Source: Hybos culiciformis (lineage: Eukaryota; Arthropoda; Insecta; Diptera; Hybotidae). Taken from it: 64,000 nucleotides of DNA. The stretch is taken from assembly GCA_964007475.1 (NCBI GenBank), contig OZ023273.1:70185430-70249429 (forward strand), written 5' to 3'. Positions 23,293 through 35,431 of this stretch are shown here, piece after piece. The translations under genes and the position numbers were made by a program. Within the stretch, counting starts at the first letter, position 1, and each line of letters begins with the position of its first letter. Under the pieces are notes generated by a model. It ran no database searches. It was not told the DNA's origin and saw nothing but the letters and a program-made list of their open reading frames with translations.

Positions 23293-26200
23293 GAAAAATG
23301 TTTTGTTTTTTTTTTGTTCAATCAAAGATTATTTTATTATTAATTTTAGTTTTTCTTGTAATGTTCAAGTTTACTGCATTTCCTATAAAAAAAAAAGAAA
23401 AAAGTTTGCTTAAAATAATTATTAACGATTTCTTCATGATTCTTGTTTTCATTTTTATTAAGATAAAAAATTCATCATATCTACCTGTATATATATTTTT
23501 TATTAAGCAAACTATGCTTTTTTTTCTTACTTATATGATTTGTTATTAGTTATTTAGAAGAATATTATAAATTTAATTACTTACATGATAATTATATTAA
23601 AAAAAAAAAATTATAAAAATATATTTTTTAATTTAATTTTTCAATGCAATACATATTCACGTGTGTATGATATGTTTTTCAATATATTACATTTGAAATC
23701 GATCAAATCATATTATATATATACTTAAGGTAGAATAAATAATATAAATTAATGAAAACTGTTGAAGATTAGCCAACTTAAAAAAATTATGTTAACAATG
23801 TTTTTTTTTCATAAATAATAATTATCTCACATTTAAAATATTCGTTTTTGCTATTACGACTTCGCTTTGATAAAAACCAACTATTTGTACACACATATAA
23901 ATTGGTTTTATTTATCAATGTATAACTTGGGACCTTCTTTGAGAGTATTTTCTTCCAATGGCTTTCTATTGACCAAACTTTGATTTTCGTACCGTATTTT
24001 GTCCTCAGAGTTTTATATTTGTTTAAACAGAATTTCTTCTATGAGTGCGGATGATAATTTATCGATAAAAAAAGAACAAATACAAACTATTTTCTTGAGG
24101 TAAATTTATTTTTTATTTTTTGTTTAATTAACTAAATACCTGGGAATGCACACGCCTTTTTTCCCTGCTTTGTTCAGTTTATTTTTTCGTTTCTTAGTAC
24201 GTTATAATATTTCGTACATTAAAATTACACGAATAAGAATAAAATTTTCAGCAAATTCCTTATGAATATTTTTTTTATTATTTTAATTATACCTGATTAT
24301 GATGAACACATAAAAATTTCCCAAAATCAGGCTAAAAATTTGGGTTTATAATTGGAAGAATCGAACATGGGTTGATTTAAACTTTTTGATGAAAGTTCAT
24401 ACCTACTGAGACAAGAACGATATTCTGAAACGATTTTTATTTTTAACATCTGCAGTATTATCATTATCTTACAAATTAAAAGACAGACAATTACAACCAA
24501 CTCATTGTCTGGTGAATGATGCGTCAAAGAAATTTAATAACAATAATTTTTTTTTTTTTAGAAATTCTCACAAGCGAATAAGCGCGAAAAGTAAAACATG
24601 AATCTATAAAACTTTTCATCATCAAAAATGATTCAAAAAAAAAAAAATTCACTGTTTTTTTATATTCCATGTGTCGAGTTCAATGGAAAATAATACTTTA
24701 TTTATGTTTTCAAAAAAAAAATGCACAAATCGAACATTTCTTATGATTCCACATTTCCTCTTGATATAATTTCATTTTTTCTCAACCTAAAAATTAAAAT
24801 TCTGCACAAAACAAAATTAAATTAAATTGAGAATAACAAAGTTATCATGCTTCAGAAAAAAGTTTTTATTTTGATTTGTTCACGCTTTTTTTTTGAGGAA
24901 AAATGAAAATAAACATAACTAAAGAGATTTAAGCTTGCACTGTTGATAATGTGAAAATATTACCACAATACTACAAAGAAGCAGACTCAATTTACTATCT
25001 TGAAAAAGAAAAACTGTGGTTAAATTTATAAATTTAAACTCTTAAATTTTTGTTTAAATAAAGTTGTTAAGTTAAAATAATTTTTTTAAAAATATTTCTG
25101 ACGTACTTGGTCTTAAGAGTTGAATGTAAACAGATTTTCGTCAATGAAAATAATTTTCTACTGCTTCCCAAAAGAAATTATGTGCAGAAAAGGAATGCTT
25201 TTATTTTTTTAATTTAAATACTAAAGCTGGAAAGTATAATATAGTAGTTGTTAAAATAAAGCATTTCTTCAAAAACTAAAATTTTGAGTTAGGAAAGGTT
25301 AGAGATAAGGACAAGAAAATTAAACCAAAACCTTCTCGGCAAAAAACATTTTTAATGCTTTCCAAAATTAATAAATGGGTTAAAATGAACTAGCTTTTAA
25401 AATGTATTAAACAAAATTCGTATATATTCAATTTTCAATATTTTTATATAAATTTTATTGTTACATACAGTATTTAATTTTCGCCAAATGATATTAGCTT
25501 TATAAAAATAGAAACACATAAACTTAATAATTTAACGTAAGTTTTAAGTTGTTTGATAAACAGCCACTTTTGCCCTAATGTTTTCAGTGAAAGTAAATGT
25601 AAATTACACAGCGCTATGTGTGAATCTCTTTATTAAACGCAAATGCTACAAAAAAATATCGTGTAGTATTACATACACAAATAAGTACTCTCATGGACTT
25701 GAAAAAATATTTCAAACAATAAATGTTATTTCTCATTTACATACCACATAAAAAAAATGTAAATTAAATAAACCGGTACACTATTAGCCCTGAATGTTAA
25801 TAATTCAAAAGCTGCATGGAAAGTTTGTGAAGTTTAAATATTTTCTTTTGAAATAATTCAAGATTTTAAACAATAATAATTTTTCTCTAATTACTTTTTC
25901 TTTTTTGAGAATTTATTTCTGTTAAAATTTAAAACATTATTGTCAATTGTCATTTAAGAAACAAAAACATTGCTGAACAGTATTTACATTATAAAAATTA
26001 TGCAAAATTTCTAAAAAGAAATACTTCTGTAAATTAATTTTTGTGAAGCAGTTTCAGTACAAAACAGTAGATAAATTATATTCGAATTACGAAACAATTT
26101 CAGTCTATGCCTTTATTTTGATCACTAAAGACTACAGTAATAAAATTTGTGGTTTTTAATGATATTTTTTTCTTATCATACAAATTGTATTTTTGAAATT

Positions 26201-27206
26201 TATCTCTACCTTATGATTTTTTCTCTCCAGTGTTGCTAATAAATTTACGTTCACATCAGCATTAACTTGAAATAGAAGATGCATAGTTAAAAAATTTCAG
26301 ACAACCACAAATTAAAAGTAAACAGGTTGTTTTTTTTTTTTAATAAAGTAAAAAAAATGTTTAATTTTCTCTTAAAATATAGTATCTTATAGTATTATTA
26401 GAAAATGTTTAACTTTAGTTTTATTAAACCGGTCGATCAGTACGGAACAATACGCGTATTTTGTGATTTATGATTTTGTACGTATAGCGATTTATTAATA
26501 TTTTTATACTCAAGTAAAATTCAACGACGTGATTTATTTTAAATAAAACTTTATACAAAATTAAATAATAATAAATTAATGAAAACTTTCGACACAAAAA
26601 ATGATTGTTCTATTTTGTGATTTTAAAAATTGAAAATTTTATTTTATTTTGTTTCAGAAAAAAAATTGTATAAATTATTAATGGGAATTATTAATAAAAA
26701 CTTTTCAAGTATAATTTTCCGAAATATTTTGAAAATCAGGAAAAAAAATAAAGGACCTTTAATTTGGATCAGAAAATAGTGTGGAAAAATTTTTATTTAA
26801 AATTCCAAAATTTTTAAAATAATTTAAATCCTTGTATTTTTTTTATTCTGAACTTACTTATTTTAATAAGAAAAACAAAAGACTTAAGACACGAACTTTT
26901 TTTTTATTACGTACGACTAAGAATTGTTAAAATTTTTAGTTCGTCATCATATAAAAAAAAATAAAAAAAATAAATAAATAAAAAATATATTCTGGAAAAA
27001 AACTGTTAATTACAAAAAAAAATTTCATTAGATATTTTGTTTCTTGGAATTAAAAAATGTGAAAAAGGAAATGAATTATTGAAAATTCATAGAAAAAAGA
27101 AAAAAAGATTAAATTAAATTTTTATTGAAAATTCTTATAAAAACTTTTTTTTACTAGTTCGAGTTTAATGAAAATTAAACAAAATATATTTTATTTTAAC
27201 TAACAG
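23293..27206. other. AT-rich noncoding DNA upstream of the long-intron gene
   Basis: No supported coding frame. ORFs at 23298-23549 and 24327-24527 are composition artefacts. A GC-richer islet at 26429-26458 is a candidate promoter (separate entry). A 26-bp string at 26871-26896 recurs exactly at 56133-56158. Confidence 0.5.
26400..26460 (+). promoter_or_regulatory. Possible core promoter/regulatory islet upstream of exon 1
   Basis: CCGGTCGATCAGTACGGAAC stands out in otherwise A/T sequence about 0.85 kb upstream of the start codon at 27297. It contains TCAGT (26437-26441), the insect initiator core, with TTTATTAAA about 20 nt upstream as a weak TATA-like element. No downstream promoter element is seen. 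This rests on position and composition only. Confidence 0.2.
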
Positions 27207-27296
27207 TCAAAAACTGAATGTTTTTATAATAAGTTATAATTCTCAAATAGCTTACTCGAAGAAAGTAATTTTATAATTATATAAATAGCAAATATT
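27207..27296 (+). other. Probable 5' UTR of the long-intron gene
   Basis: TTTTATTTTAACTAACAG at 27189-27206 is a good acceptor with a CTAAC branch-like motif, so the coding exon may begin at 27207 after a 5' UTR intron. An in-frame TAA lies 15-17 nt upstream of the ATG, so coding does not extend further upstream. A single-exon 5' UTR reaching further left is equally possible. Confidence 0.35.
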
Positions 27297-28489
27297 ATGG
27301 AAACTAAACTTGAATCGCTTCCTAAGCCAATTTTAAGTCCCAGTAGATCTTTGGATGAAGGTTTCGAAAGTGATCCAGATCGTGTGTCAACAGATTCCGA
27401 ACAACTTATTATTTCAAATAAATCAGCCGGTAAATTGAATTCGATATCATCTTCTGTATCATCGACATCATCGGCATCTTCGACAACATCTTCATCACCG
27501 TCAATTAGTTCGGAACCTGAATTCGATGTACTGCAGAGAACTGATCGTGATGGAGTACAACATACCCAGATAACATTACGTCACCAGTTTGATACAACAA
27601 TCTGTAATAGTGGACCAGCTAGTATAATTTGTCTTCAAGGAGAATTAGAGTCCGAAAAAATACGTAGTAATTCAAGTCGATTAATAGATGTGCCTAATAA
27701 AGTTTCTATTCCTCGAGCCACAGCTGCTTCAAGTCGATTAACGCCTCAATCAAAAAATTCAAATTCAACAATAAATGAAAATTTATTTCATCAATCGTCT
27801 ATTGTAAAATATAATAAAAGTCAAAACGCTTTAAAATATAAACAACAACAACAACAACAACATCAACAACAAGGAGGGTCTTTAAAAGTAACTGGAAAAT
27901 TCTATAATAATCGAGAATATAGACGTATAAAAATGAAAGCACCATCACCACCACAAATAGGAAACGATTGCATCGGTTTAAAATATTTAAATAATTCTCT
28001 TACTGGTCTTACAACGCAAACCGCTATTCAAAATAGTAATAATAAAACAGCATTAGCAGCATCAGCATCATCATCATCATTATCATTATCATCACGTTCA
28101 ATGGAAGCAATTAGACAAAAACAACGTGATCAGTTGTTATTAACAAATGCACTTATAATTCAAGATTATCAACCGCCGTTAAGAACTCAACTGGCAAGCA
28201 ATAATTTAGTTACAGCTGATACATTAATGATACCAAATGGGAGTAAATATTTATTAAAGAATTCAAATAATTCAGTTTGTTGTACAAGCAATAATTTAGC
28301 GGATTTAAAACAACAGCAACGTTTTCTAACATCATCAACATCCAGTTTATATACGTTTTATCCAGCCGAAGGAAGTTTAAAACTTTGGTCATCACCAAAC
28401 GGTAGTGTAACGTATAAATCGTCAAATGCATCAAAATCACTACAAGCACCAGTTTGTTGGACACAATCAGTTCCTAGACAAGCAAGAAG
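27297..28489 (+). CDS. Coding exon 1 of an unrecognised Ser/Asn/Gln-rich protein (397 codons, phase-2 donor)
   Basis: The ATG has A at -3 and G at +4. The frame stays open for 397 codons in DNA where stops usually occur every ten or so, so it is certainly coding. The exon ends at AAG|GTAAGA (GT at 28490-28491). The N-terminus (residues 14-36) is Ser/Asp/Glu-rich with LDEGFESD at 19-26. Residues 49-72 are almost all Ser/Thr. Residues 90-120 are a more ordered-looking block (QITLRHQFDTT, ASIICLQGELESE). A poly-Gln tract spans 183-192. KVTGKFYNNREYRRIKMKAPSPPQ-type sequence at 197-220 contains a proline motif, and a Ser run follows at 256-267. No signal peptide, membrane segment or enzymatic motif is seen. 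The composition suggests a disordered cytoplasmic or nuclear adaptor or regulator, but I cannot name the family. The protein continues in exon 2 at 52823. Confidence 0.92.
27842..27873 (+). repeat. CAA trinucleotide tract encoding poly-Gln
   Basis: Nine CAA codons interrupted by a single CAT (His) encode residues 183-192 of the exon-1 protein. CAA-only coding makes this a pure microsatellite and a likely length polymorphism. Confidence 0.9.
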
Positions 28490-30613
28490 GTAAGATTTTT
28501 TGGATTTTATTATTTCTCACTTATTTTATTTGGTATAAATCTTGAGCTTCAACATAGAATTACTAATTTATTTTTTTATTGAGAATCAAATTAGTCATTT
28601 CAAATCTCTAATTCTGACTTTTGTATTTTCGAAAAGATTGATAAAATAAAAACTGAAATTTTAATTATTTTTTTCATTAATTGGTTTATTTTTCTTTTTT
28701 AAAAAAGCAAAATAAAAATACAAAGAAAGTGATAGTTTATGTCCTAAAAGTATTTTATTCTCTTCCGCAGTACTAAATTGAATTTAGAGTTTTCCAAGCA
28801 TGTTTTGAAACCTTTGAAAAACCAATTACATAACAAACATTTTTACTTTCACTAATAAATTTTAACAACATCATAATTTAAAAAAAAAAAACCAGAAATT
28901 GGAACAATTTTTATGGAAAAAATTATTTAAAAATAATTATTGCCTTTTTCACTTTAAAATTTGTAATAAATTTTCAAACATAATAATATTTTTATTATTA
29001 TTTTTTATTTTTATTTTTTTTTCGAGAAAAAAATATGTAAGCAATAATCAAAAACTTATCAGAAAATTTAATTTTGGTAGGTATTTCACTATTGGAAGGA
29101 AAAACATAGCTTAATTTTTTTCATAAATATATACATATATAATAAATATTATTTATTTTGTTTACAACTAACTACATTAATTTTCGCTACCTAAAGTTTT
29201 AGCAAGATCTTATCATTATTTTGTTTTTTTTTTACGTAAGATTATTTATGGGATTTTAATTAAACGGTTTAAAAATAACGAAGACAATGAAAATCATATT
29301 GTTAAAAGTAGTTATATTGCATTAAAACTAAAAAAAAATTAAAGGAAAACTTTAGATTTTCAGTTATTATTATTATCTTTGGTTAAAATTATGGACTAAA
29401 ATTTATAAAAAAAAAAAAATTGTCAGAGATAAGATTTAAGCGATACGAATTTTTTTCAGTTAAAAACGCGTTCTTACGTCTTATATAGTGTTTTAAGTTA
29501 ATCTAAAAAGCGAATCACTAATCTCTCGATGTGCATTTCATTGCACATTCAATTAAAAAAAAAACCAAAAAAATTTTGTAGAAATAAAAATTAAAAAGTA
29601 AATTTTCAGAAATATAATTTTCTAGTAAGTTATAATAACAAGTTTAGTCGACAGATTTGTTCCTATTAAAGAAAATTAAATAGGTACACATTTATATTGA
29701 TCTATTTTAGAAAATGTTTTATTTTTGAAATATTAAAAATTATGTTAATATAATAACTTATAATAACTTATTGCATTTTTATTAAACAAGTCTAGGAACT
29801 GATTAAGTTTAAAACTACTGCCTTTGCATTTACAGCTTACTAAACAGGAAATAATTTTTATATAACTTTTCTAATACCGAATAAAATTAATTTGTTTCCA
29901 ATTGTCAGTATTAGTCTTATTTATTATACAAGCTTATTAAGGATCAAAAATATACGATATTATTTTAGTTGTATTTTATTGAATGTTTGTATTTCCTATT
30001 TTTTTTTTTCATTGCCAATTAAATATTAATTATGTTAGGAAAATCGTTTACTATGTACTTCTTTTGTAATGATTTCGATGTGCTTCGATAAGCAAAAGTG
30101 AACATCAAGCTTGTTTAGTTAATTGTCTAACAATAAAACATTCCATTTTTTTTTATTTTTTTTTTATTTTTAATAAAACTATGTTATTATATTAAATTTA
30201 TTATTACAAAAATTATTTTACTGTTAAATGGGTCCAGATCCATAATTTGTTATCCAACATTTGAAATAAAATTTCTTAAAATATTTTGTTTTTTTTTGCG
30301 AAATTTTATAGAAATTTGGATTACTTAAAATCAATATGAAAAAGAAAAAATATATAAACATATATACAATTAGCTTGTTTGATAATAATTATAAAATTGC
30401 GTGTTTGTTAATCAGACTTATTGCTCAATGTATCAAATTGTAATTGTTGTTATTACCCTCGTTGTTACCCTATTTCCATGATTTTTTTTTTAAAATTGGC
30501 ATTGCTTGGTTTAAAACACCAATGTCAAATGTTCCAACTAAATTAATTAAGATTATGTCAAAAATATCGGTAGATTTTAAGCAAAATATTAAATATTGAA
30601 AATTGTCACAATT

Positions 30614-30884
30614 ACCTAGTTTACATGATAGTCCAACAGTGGTTGAGTCGAAATGTGATTGAAAAGAGGTCAACTGTTTACACGATGTAGTCGAAAATGC
30701 CTGTGGTTGAACTGAGAACAAAAAAGAAACAAAACAAACAGCTGTTGCTTACTTTTAACAGGGTTAACCGTTTACATGGAAAAAGTTAACTTAACCGAGT
30801 GAATTTCGTGGAGTTAGTCAAGTTAAATCTATTTCAACTCAACCACTGTTTACATGAACCCGGTTTCATCTACTAAACTGGGTA
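30614..30884. mobile_element. 0.27-kb MITE, copy 1 (TA-flanked)
   Basis: The ends are CCTAGTTTACATG and, inverted, CCCAGTTTAGTAG, flanked by TA dinucleotides. The subterminal parts are also inverted: CAGTGGTTGAG-type blocks face each other from both sides. The interior contains AACAGCTGTTGCTTACTTTT. The second copy is at 39534-39830 in the same orientation. TA flanks suggest a Tc1/mariner-type MITE, but the duplication is too short to prove it. The - strand ORF at 30470-30721 crosses the left boundary and is spurious. Confidence 0.7.
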
Positions 30885-32245
30885 AATGTTAAGAACTTTC
30901 AGGCATTCAATTAAAAATAAAGTCAAAACTCTGAGCTCTAACTCTTTAAACTAAGTGTAGTATTCGTGTTAATTTATTAAACAATTCAGGTTTCCGTGTT
31001 AAACATAATAAACTTAATGCTAATTATATAATCTAACGAAAGAAAAATTAGTAGGTTATTGTGTATTCAAAATTTATGTATTTCACTAACCTAGATAATG
31101 CACGGACGTTATCGGCGTTTTTTTTTTATTTTAAGTAATAGGCTTCCCGATAAACGATTCTGTGTGCGCATAAAATGAAAAAAAGGGACAAAAACTAAGT
31201 AAATAAATTACACCAAGAATAGTAAATGCAAAGAAATGTATTTAATATAAATATAAACTGTGTAGTTGTAGCTTTTAAAGATTATGTATAATTAATTATT
31301 GCATAAAATTATTAAAATACTAAACATTTTAAAAAAATTTTTGTTTTTAATTATCAAGAAAAAAAATTATTTTTTCTGCATTTCTTTACACATCAAAACC
31401 TTAAAAATATACTTAACTTTTTTTTTTATATACATAATATTCAAGAAGTTATGTAATTTTTTTGTTTTTCATAGTTAATAGTTTCATTAATTGCATCTAC
31501 TAACCATATGTACTAACAATATCGCTTTATTACTTGCTCTTTAAAAATCATAACTATTTTTTTTTTTTTTTGTAAACTAAATGAAATTTAATAAAAAAAG
31601 AAAACAAAATAACGGTAAGAAAAAAATAAAATAAACAAAAAAAATTAAATAAAGAAAAAAAAAAATGTCATTCCTTAAAGTTATTAACTTTATTTATTAA
31701 TTACACAGAAATAATAAAGCATTAACAAAATTAATTAAATATAATTTCTTTGATTCGAAATCCCCTCTAGATGACAATTTTCATAGATTTTTATTTTTTT
31801 ATTTTTATGTGATGAAATACTGTTGATGATGTACAAAACTTAACTACCATAGTTTGTATTTATCTCATAGATAGAATAGATGAAAGAAAAAAGTTTTTCA
31901 GAATTGATGGTACATTCTCGAGTGTCTTATTCTTTACTCTTAATCTAAATCTACAACTTATGTATATGAAATATGAGGTTGTTCTAAATTCGATAACATC
32001 TGAAAAATGTTTTTTCGTTTATTTAATTTGTTCATTGATTAGTTTTTGTATTCCCTTAGAAACTTTGTCTGGAGAATAAAAAACACTCCTTAACGATAAA
32101 TTCATTATAATTTCAATTAACCAATTTCTATATAAAATGTCTTCGGGCTACGCAGCTGACATTTGCTTTATTTCGTATTATACACCGTTTGGTAATAAAA
32201 ATCTAAATTCTTGTAATTAGCCGATTATGTGTTTTATTTAACATC

Positions 32246-33526
32246 TATATGGGACAAAATCAAACCTTGTGGAAAAAAGCAAAAAAAAAATTTCAAAAAT
32301 AAAAAAACACCAGAAGCACTGAAAATAGTCTAATCTTGTGCAAAATTTAGTTGACTATCTTAATAATTTGATGGTTATCTAAAAAAAAATTTTTTTTGGC
32401 TTTTTTTAAATAAAAATTGAAAAATTTGTCATGAGGTAGAAAAAAAAAAAAAGAAAAATCTCGAAATTTTTTTATTATTTAATGTTTTTTATTTTTTAAT
32501 TGCAATTATTATATATATAAAAAAATTACATTATAAATTAGAGAAAAAAAATTTAGTCTGACTCGGAATCTGAATAAATCTCGAAATACATTTGTTTTCT
32601 TATTTTTGCATTCATTTTCACATTTTTTGTTCTTAAATTTCTCGTATCGCTCCGGATTTATATTTTATTGTCGCCAAATATCTGGTATTATATTGCTTCC
32701 TCTTTGCTTTCGATTTTCGGTCTATGAAATGTAGAAAAATTTCCTATTAATTAAAATTTCTTACTCATGACATATCATGTAATTTTTATAAATCAATAAA
32801 AATTACTAATTATTTTGGAATAATTTGAAAAAGTTGACAATACATGGTCATCATTTAAATAATAAACACTCCCTTTGTGTTTTAATTTCGAATATTCCTT
32901 TTTTTTTGAATAAATTGTCAAAAAAGTATATTCTCACTCCTGACAATCAAAAACTTTACTTACCATTTTTCTTCTAAAAAACAAAAAAAAAAAATTTTTT
33001 TTAGAAAATTTACATGGATTTAATTTTTTATATAAATTAGTAACCGTTTTGTAAATTTATTTTTGTTTTTTTTTTTTCGTTTTTAACTAAAAATGCATAT
33101 TTTCCTTAAAATATCATGAGCTAGAAAAAACACCGACAACCAAAAACAGTAAAAAAACCGATACAATGAAGGGACAGCCAGACACCAAAATTTGATCTTA
33201 AAAATAGAACAAATAATTTTACACTGTCCAATAATTACTTTTGTACTTAAGCTAAAAAAATATAATTTATTGCACTTAAATAGTTCAAATTTTCTTTTGC
33301 CGACAACAAATTTTGTATGGAGACATAATGCAAGCTTTTTTTCAAAGTTAAAAAAAAAAGTGATTTCTTCCAAAAATTATTAATTATTATTAATATTTAG
33401 GTTTATAATAAAATAAACTAAATATTGGTGGATATAAGAATTGCTTTTGATACTTTTTTTATTACTTTTTTATTTTTCAAATACCGCCGACACAATTTTC
33501 CCTTAGGTTTGATTTTGTCCCATATA
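32246..33526 (-). mobile_element. 1.28-kb terminal-inverted-repeat element with a decayed basic ORF
   Basis: The left end TATATGGGACAAAATCAAAC (32246-32265) and the right end (33505-33526) are exact inverted repeats over 22 bp, and they remain similar for several bases inward. The flanks read TA on each side. At 1.28 kb it is about the size of a small autonomous element or a derivative. On the - strand a candidate start exon ends ATG|GTAAGT near 32962. An acceptor ending TTTCATAG near 32722 leads into a basic peptide containing MTENRKQRG, a stop, then NPERYEKFKNKK. That NPExYExFKxK style is familiar from N-terminal regions of transposon-encoded proteins in arthropods. I do not recognise a catalytic domain, and the superfamily is uncertain. 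Confidence 0.65.
32553..32725 (-). pseudogene. Decayed Lys/Arg-rich ORF of the 1.28-kb element
   Basis: Two overlapping - strand frames are protein-like. One gives RKSKAKRKQYNTRYLATIKY, then a stop, and further down ends EIYSDSESD at a TAA at 32553-32555. The other gives TENRKQRGSNIIPDIWRQ, a TAA, then NINPERYEKFKNKKCENE. The second has the NPERYEKFK motif seen in basic N-terminal segments of transposon proteins. The stops and missing downstream domain mark it as dead. Which frame is ancestral cannot be settled from this copy alone. Confidence 0.4.
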
Positions 33527-33959
33527 TAACTATGTATAACTATGACTCTTGCTAAAACGACCAACTAGACAGACCGTCGTTTTCATCATGAATTAATTTT
33601 ATATAATTAGAATTTAAAGTTTAAATGCAAAGAACAGTTTTTTATTCCATATATTAAAATTTGATATATAAAAATTATAAAAATTTTCAATTTAATTATT
33701 TTAATTTTATCCCTCAATAAAAATGGCTCATTAAAAACAAAGCAGAACAGAAAAAAAATATTATCCTACCCACTTCAAACTTCAAATTTATGATTCTAAT
33801 GCATGTAGCTTTCTAAAATTTATTATGGTGTTCAACAAAACTTTCTATTTACAAATTTTAAAAATTAGTTATCAACATAATGTTTTTTTTGCCAATAAAA
33901 TTGACTGGGAATTAATTAAAGGACAAAAACAAAAAAAAATAAATCTGTTTCTCTACTTT

Positions 33960-34190
33960 CAATCACAGCTAAACCGCTGGACCGATTTGGCTTACATTTT
34001 GAAATTAAGTAGGCTAGGAGCTTGCAATAGTTACGAAGTACTAGAAACTTTAATCCGAAATCCCGACGGGGCCCACCTTTGAAACCGTTTTAGAAATCCA
34101 GTTAAAATAATGTAGCGTTTGACTCGAATCGGATTATTGAAAGGCCCTCAACCCATATCCTACGATTCTGGTGAAGAGGTTAAATAGCCA
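33960..34190. repeat. Diverged dispersed-repeat remnant
   Basis: CAGCTAAACCGCTGGACCGA near 33967 resembles the AAACCGCTCAACCGATCG leader block of the Helitron-like elements in this window. The GC-richer sequence continues to about 34190 (CCCGACGGGGCCCACC). Ends are not recognisable. The ORF at 33825-34082 overlaps it and is not a gene. Confidence 0.45.
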
Positions 34191-35431
34191 ATTTTAAAAT
34201 TTATGATTTCATAGCTATACAGAATTGGGCAGAACGAAGAAAATTAGTTTTATTATACATTATCTGAATTATAAAACTTCAAATTTAAAAATGAGTCAAA
34301 TTAAATATATCTGTATCTTTATGAGAATAGAATGGTAGTTTTGTAATTGAAATCAGAAGTAAAAAAAATTGTGCATAAATTATCTGAGATAATTGTGAAG
34401 TCCCTATAAGCCTTCTTTTAATGTTTTTCAGTTTAAAATATATATGTATCTATATTCAAATCATGAAAAATTCACATAGAATAAACTTTTGCCTTTTGTT
34501 ATAACCGAAAATTTAATTTTTTTTATTAATTTAATTTATTACAGGAAGTGTTTTAAAATTATTTATTATATATTTTAATGAATTTGGGACATGCAAATAA
34601 AAAATAAAATTTTCAATTAGAAATTTAATGTTAAAACAATTCTGAGAATTTTATAGTCAAAATTTAGAAATTATGTTCTGTATATAAAACAATTAAGCAA
34701 ACATAAATAGCTAGAACTTTTTAAGCTTGTATGTAAGCTTTTGAATTAATTAATTAATTTGGGAAAATTGTGTACGTTTTTATTTTCGCTTAACATTTTA
34801 AACCTTTTTTTTCTTTGATATAATTTATCTCTAGAAAACGTAACTATTTATTACTAATAAGATAATTTTGTTTTCATTTCTAACTATTTATTTTTGTTGT
34901 TTTTTAATGGTTTTTTCACGCACCATTAATAAAACAAGTTATTAACTTCTTACGACAAAATATTTTTTGAGTATATGTCCAAAACTTTAGTTATTCAAAA
35001 GAACTTCACTGTGTTTTCATTTTTTGTTAAGACAAAACTCTATAACGTTTTATTTATTTTATGCTTGTATGTATCTAAATATAAATCGCAAGGAAAATAT
35101 AATATTTTGGACCTCAAAATTACCTTGATTCCAAACTTCATTTTGAATTAATATTTTGCAATTTCTTATAAAATAATTTAATTAAAATCTCTATAATTTA
35201 ATCTTATCAGGAAAATCTGTTCATGAATTTCCCATGACAAATAATTGATGAAATCAATTTAATTAATTTATTTGGCCAAAATAAAAATTTAATTGTTTCA
35301 ATGAAATTCATGAAAGTGCTTGAAAATTTTAATGAAATTAATATAAAAAAAAATAAATTGAATAATTTTTCCTAAGGGAAATTATTTTTCAATTTGAAGG
35401 TTTATTATTCATAATTATATTATAATATTTA

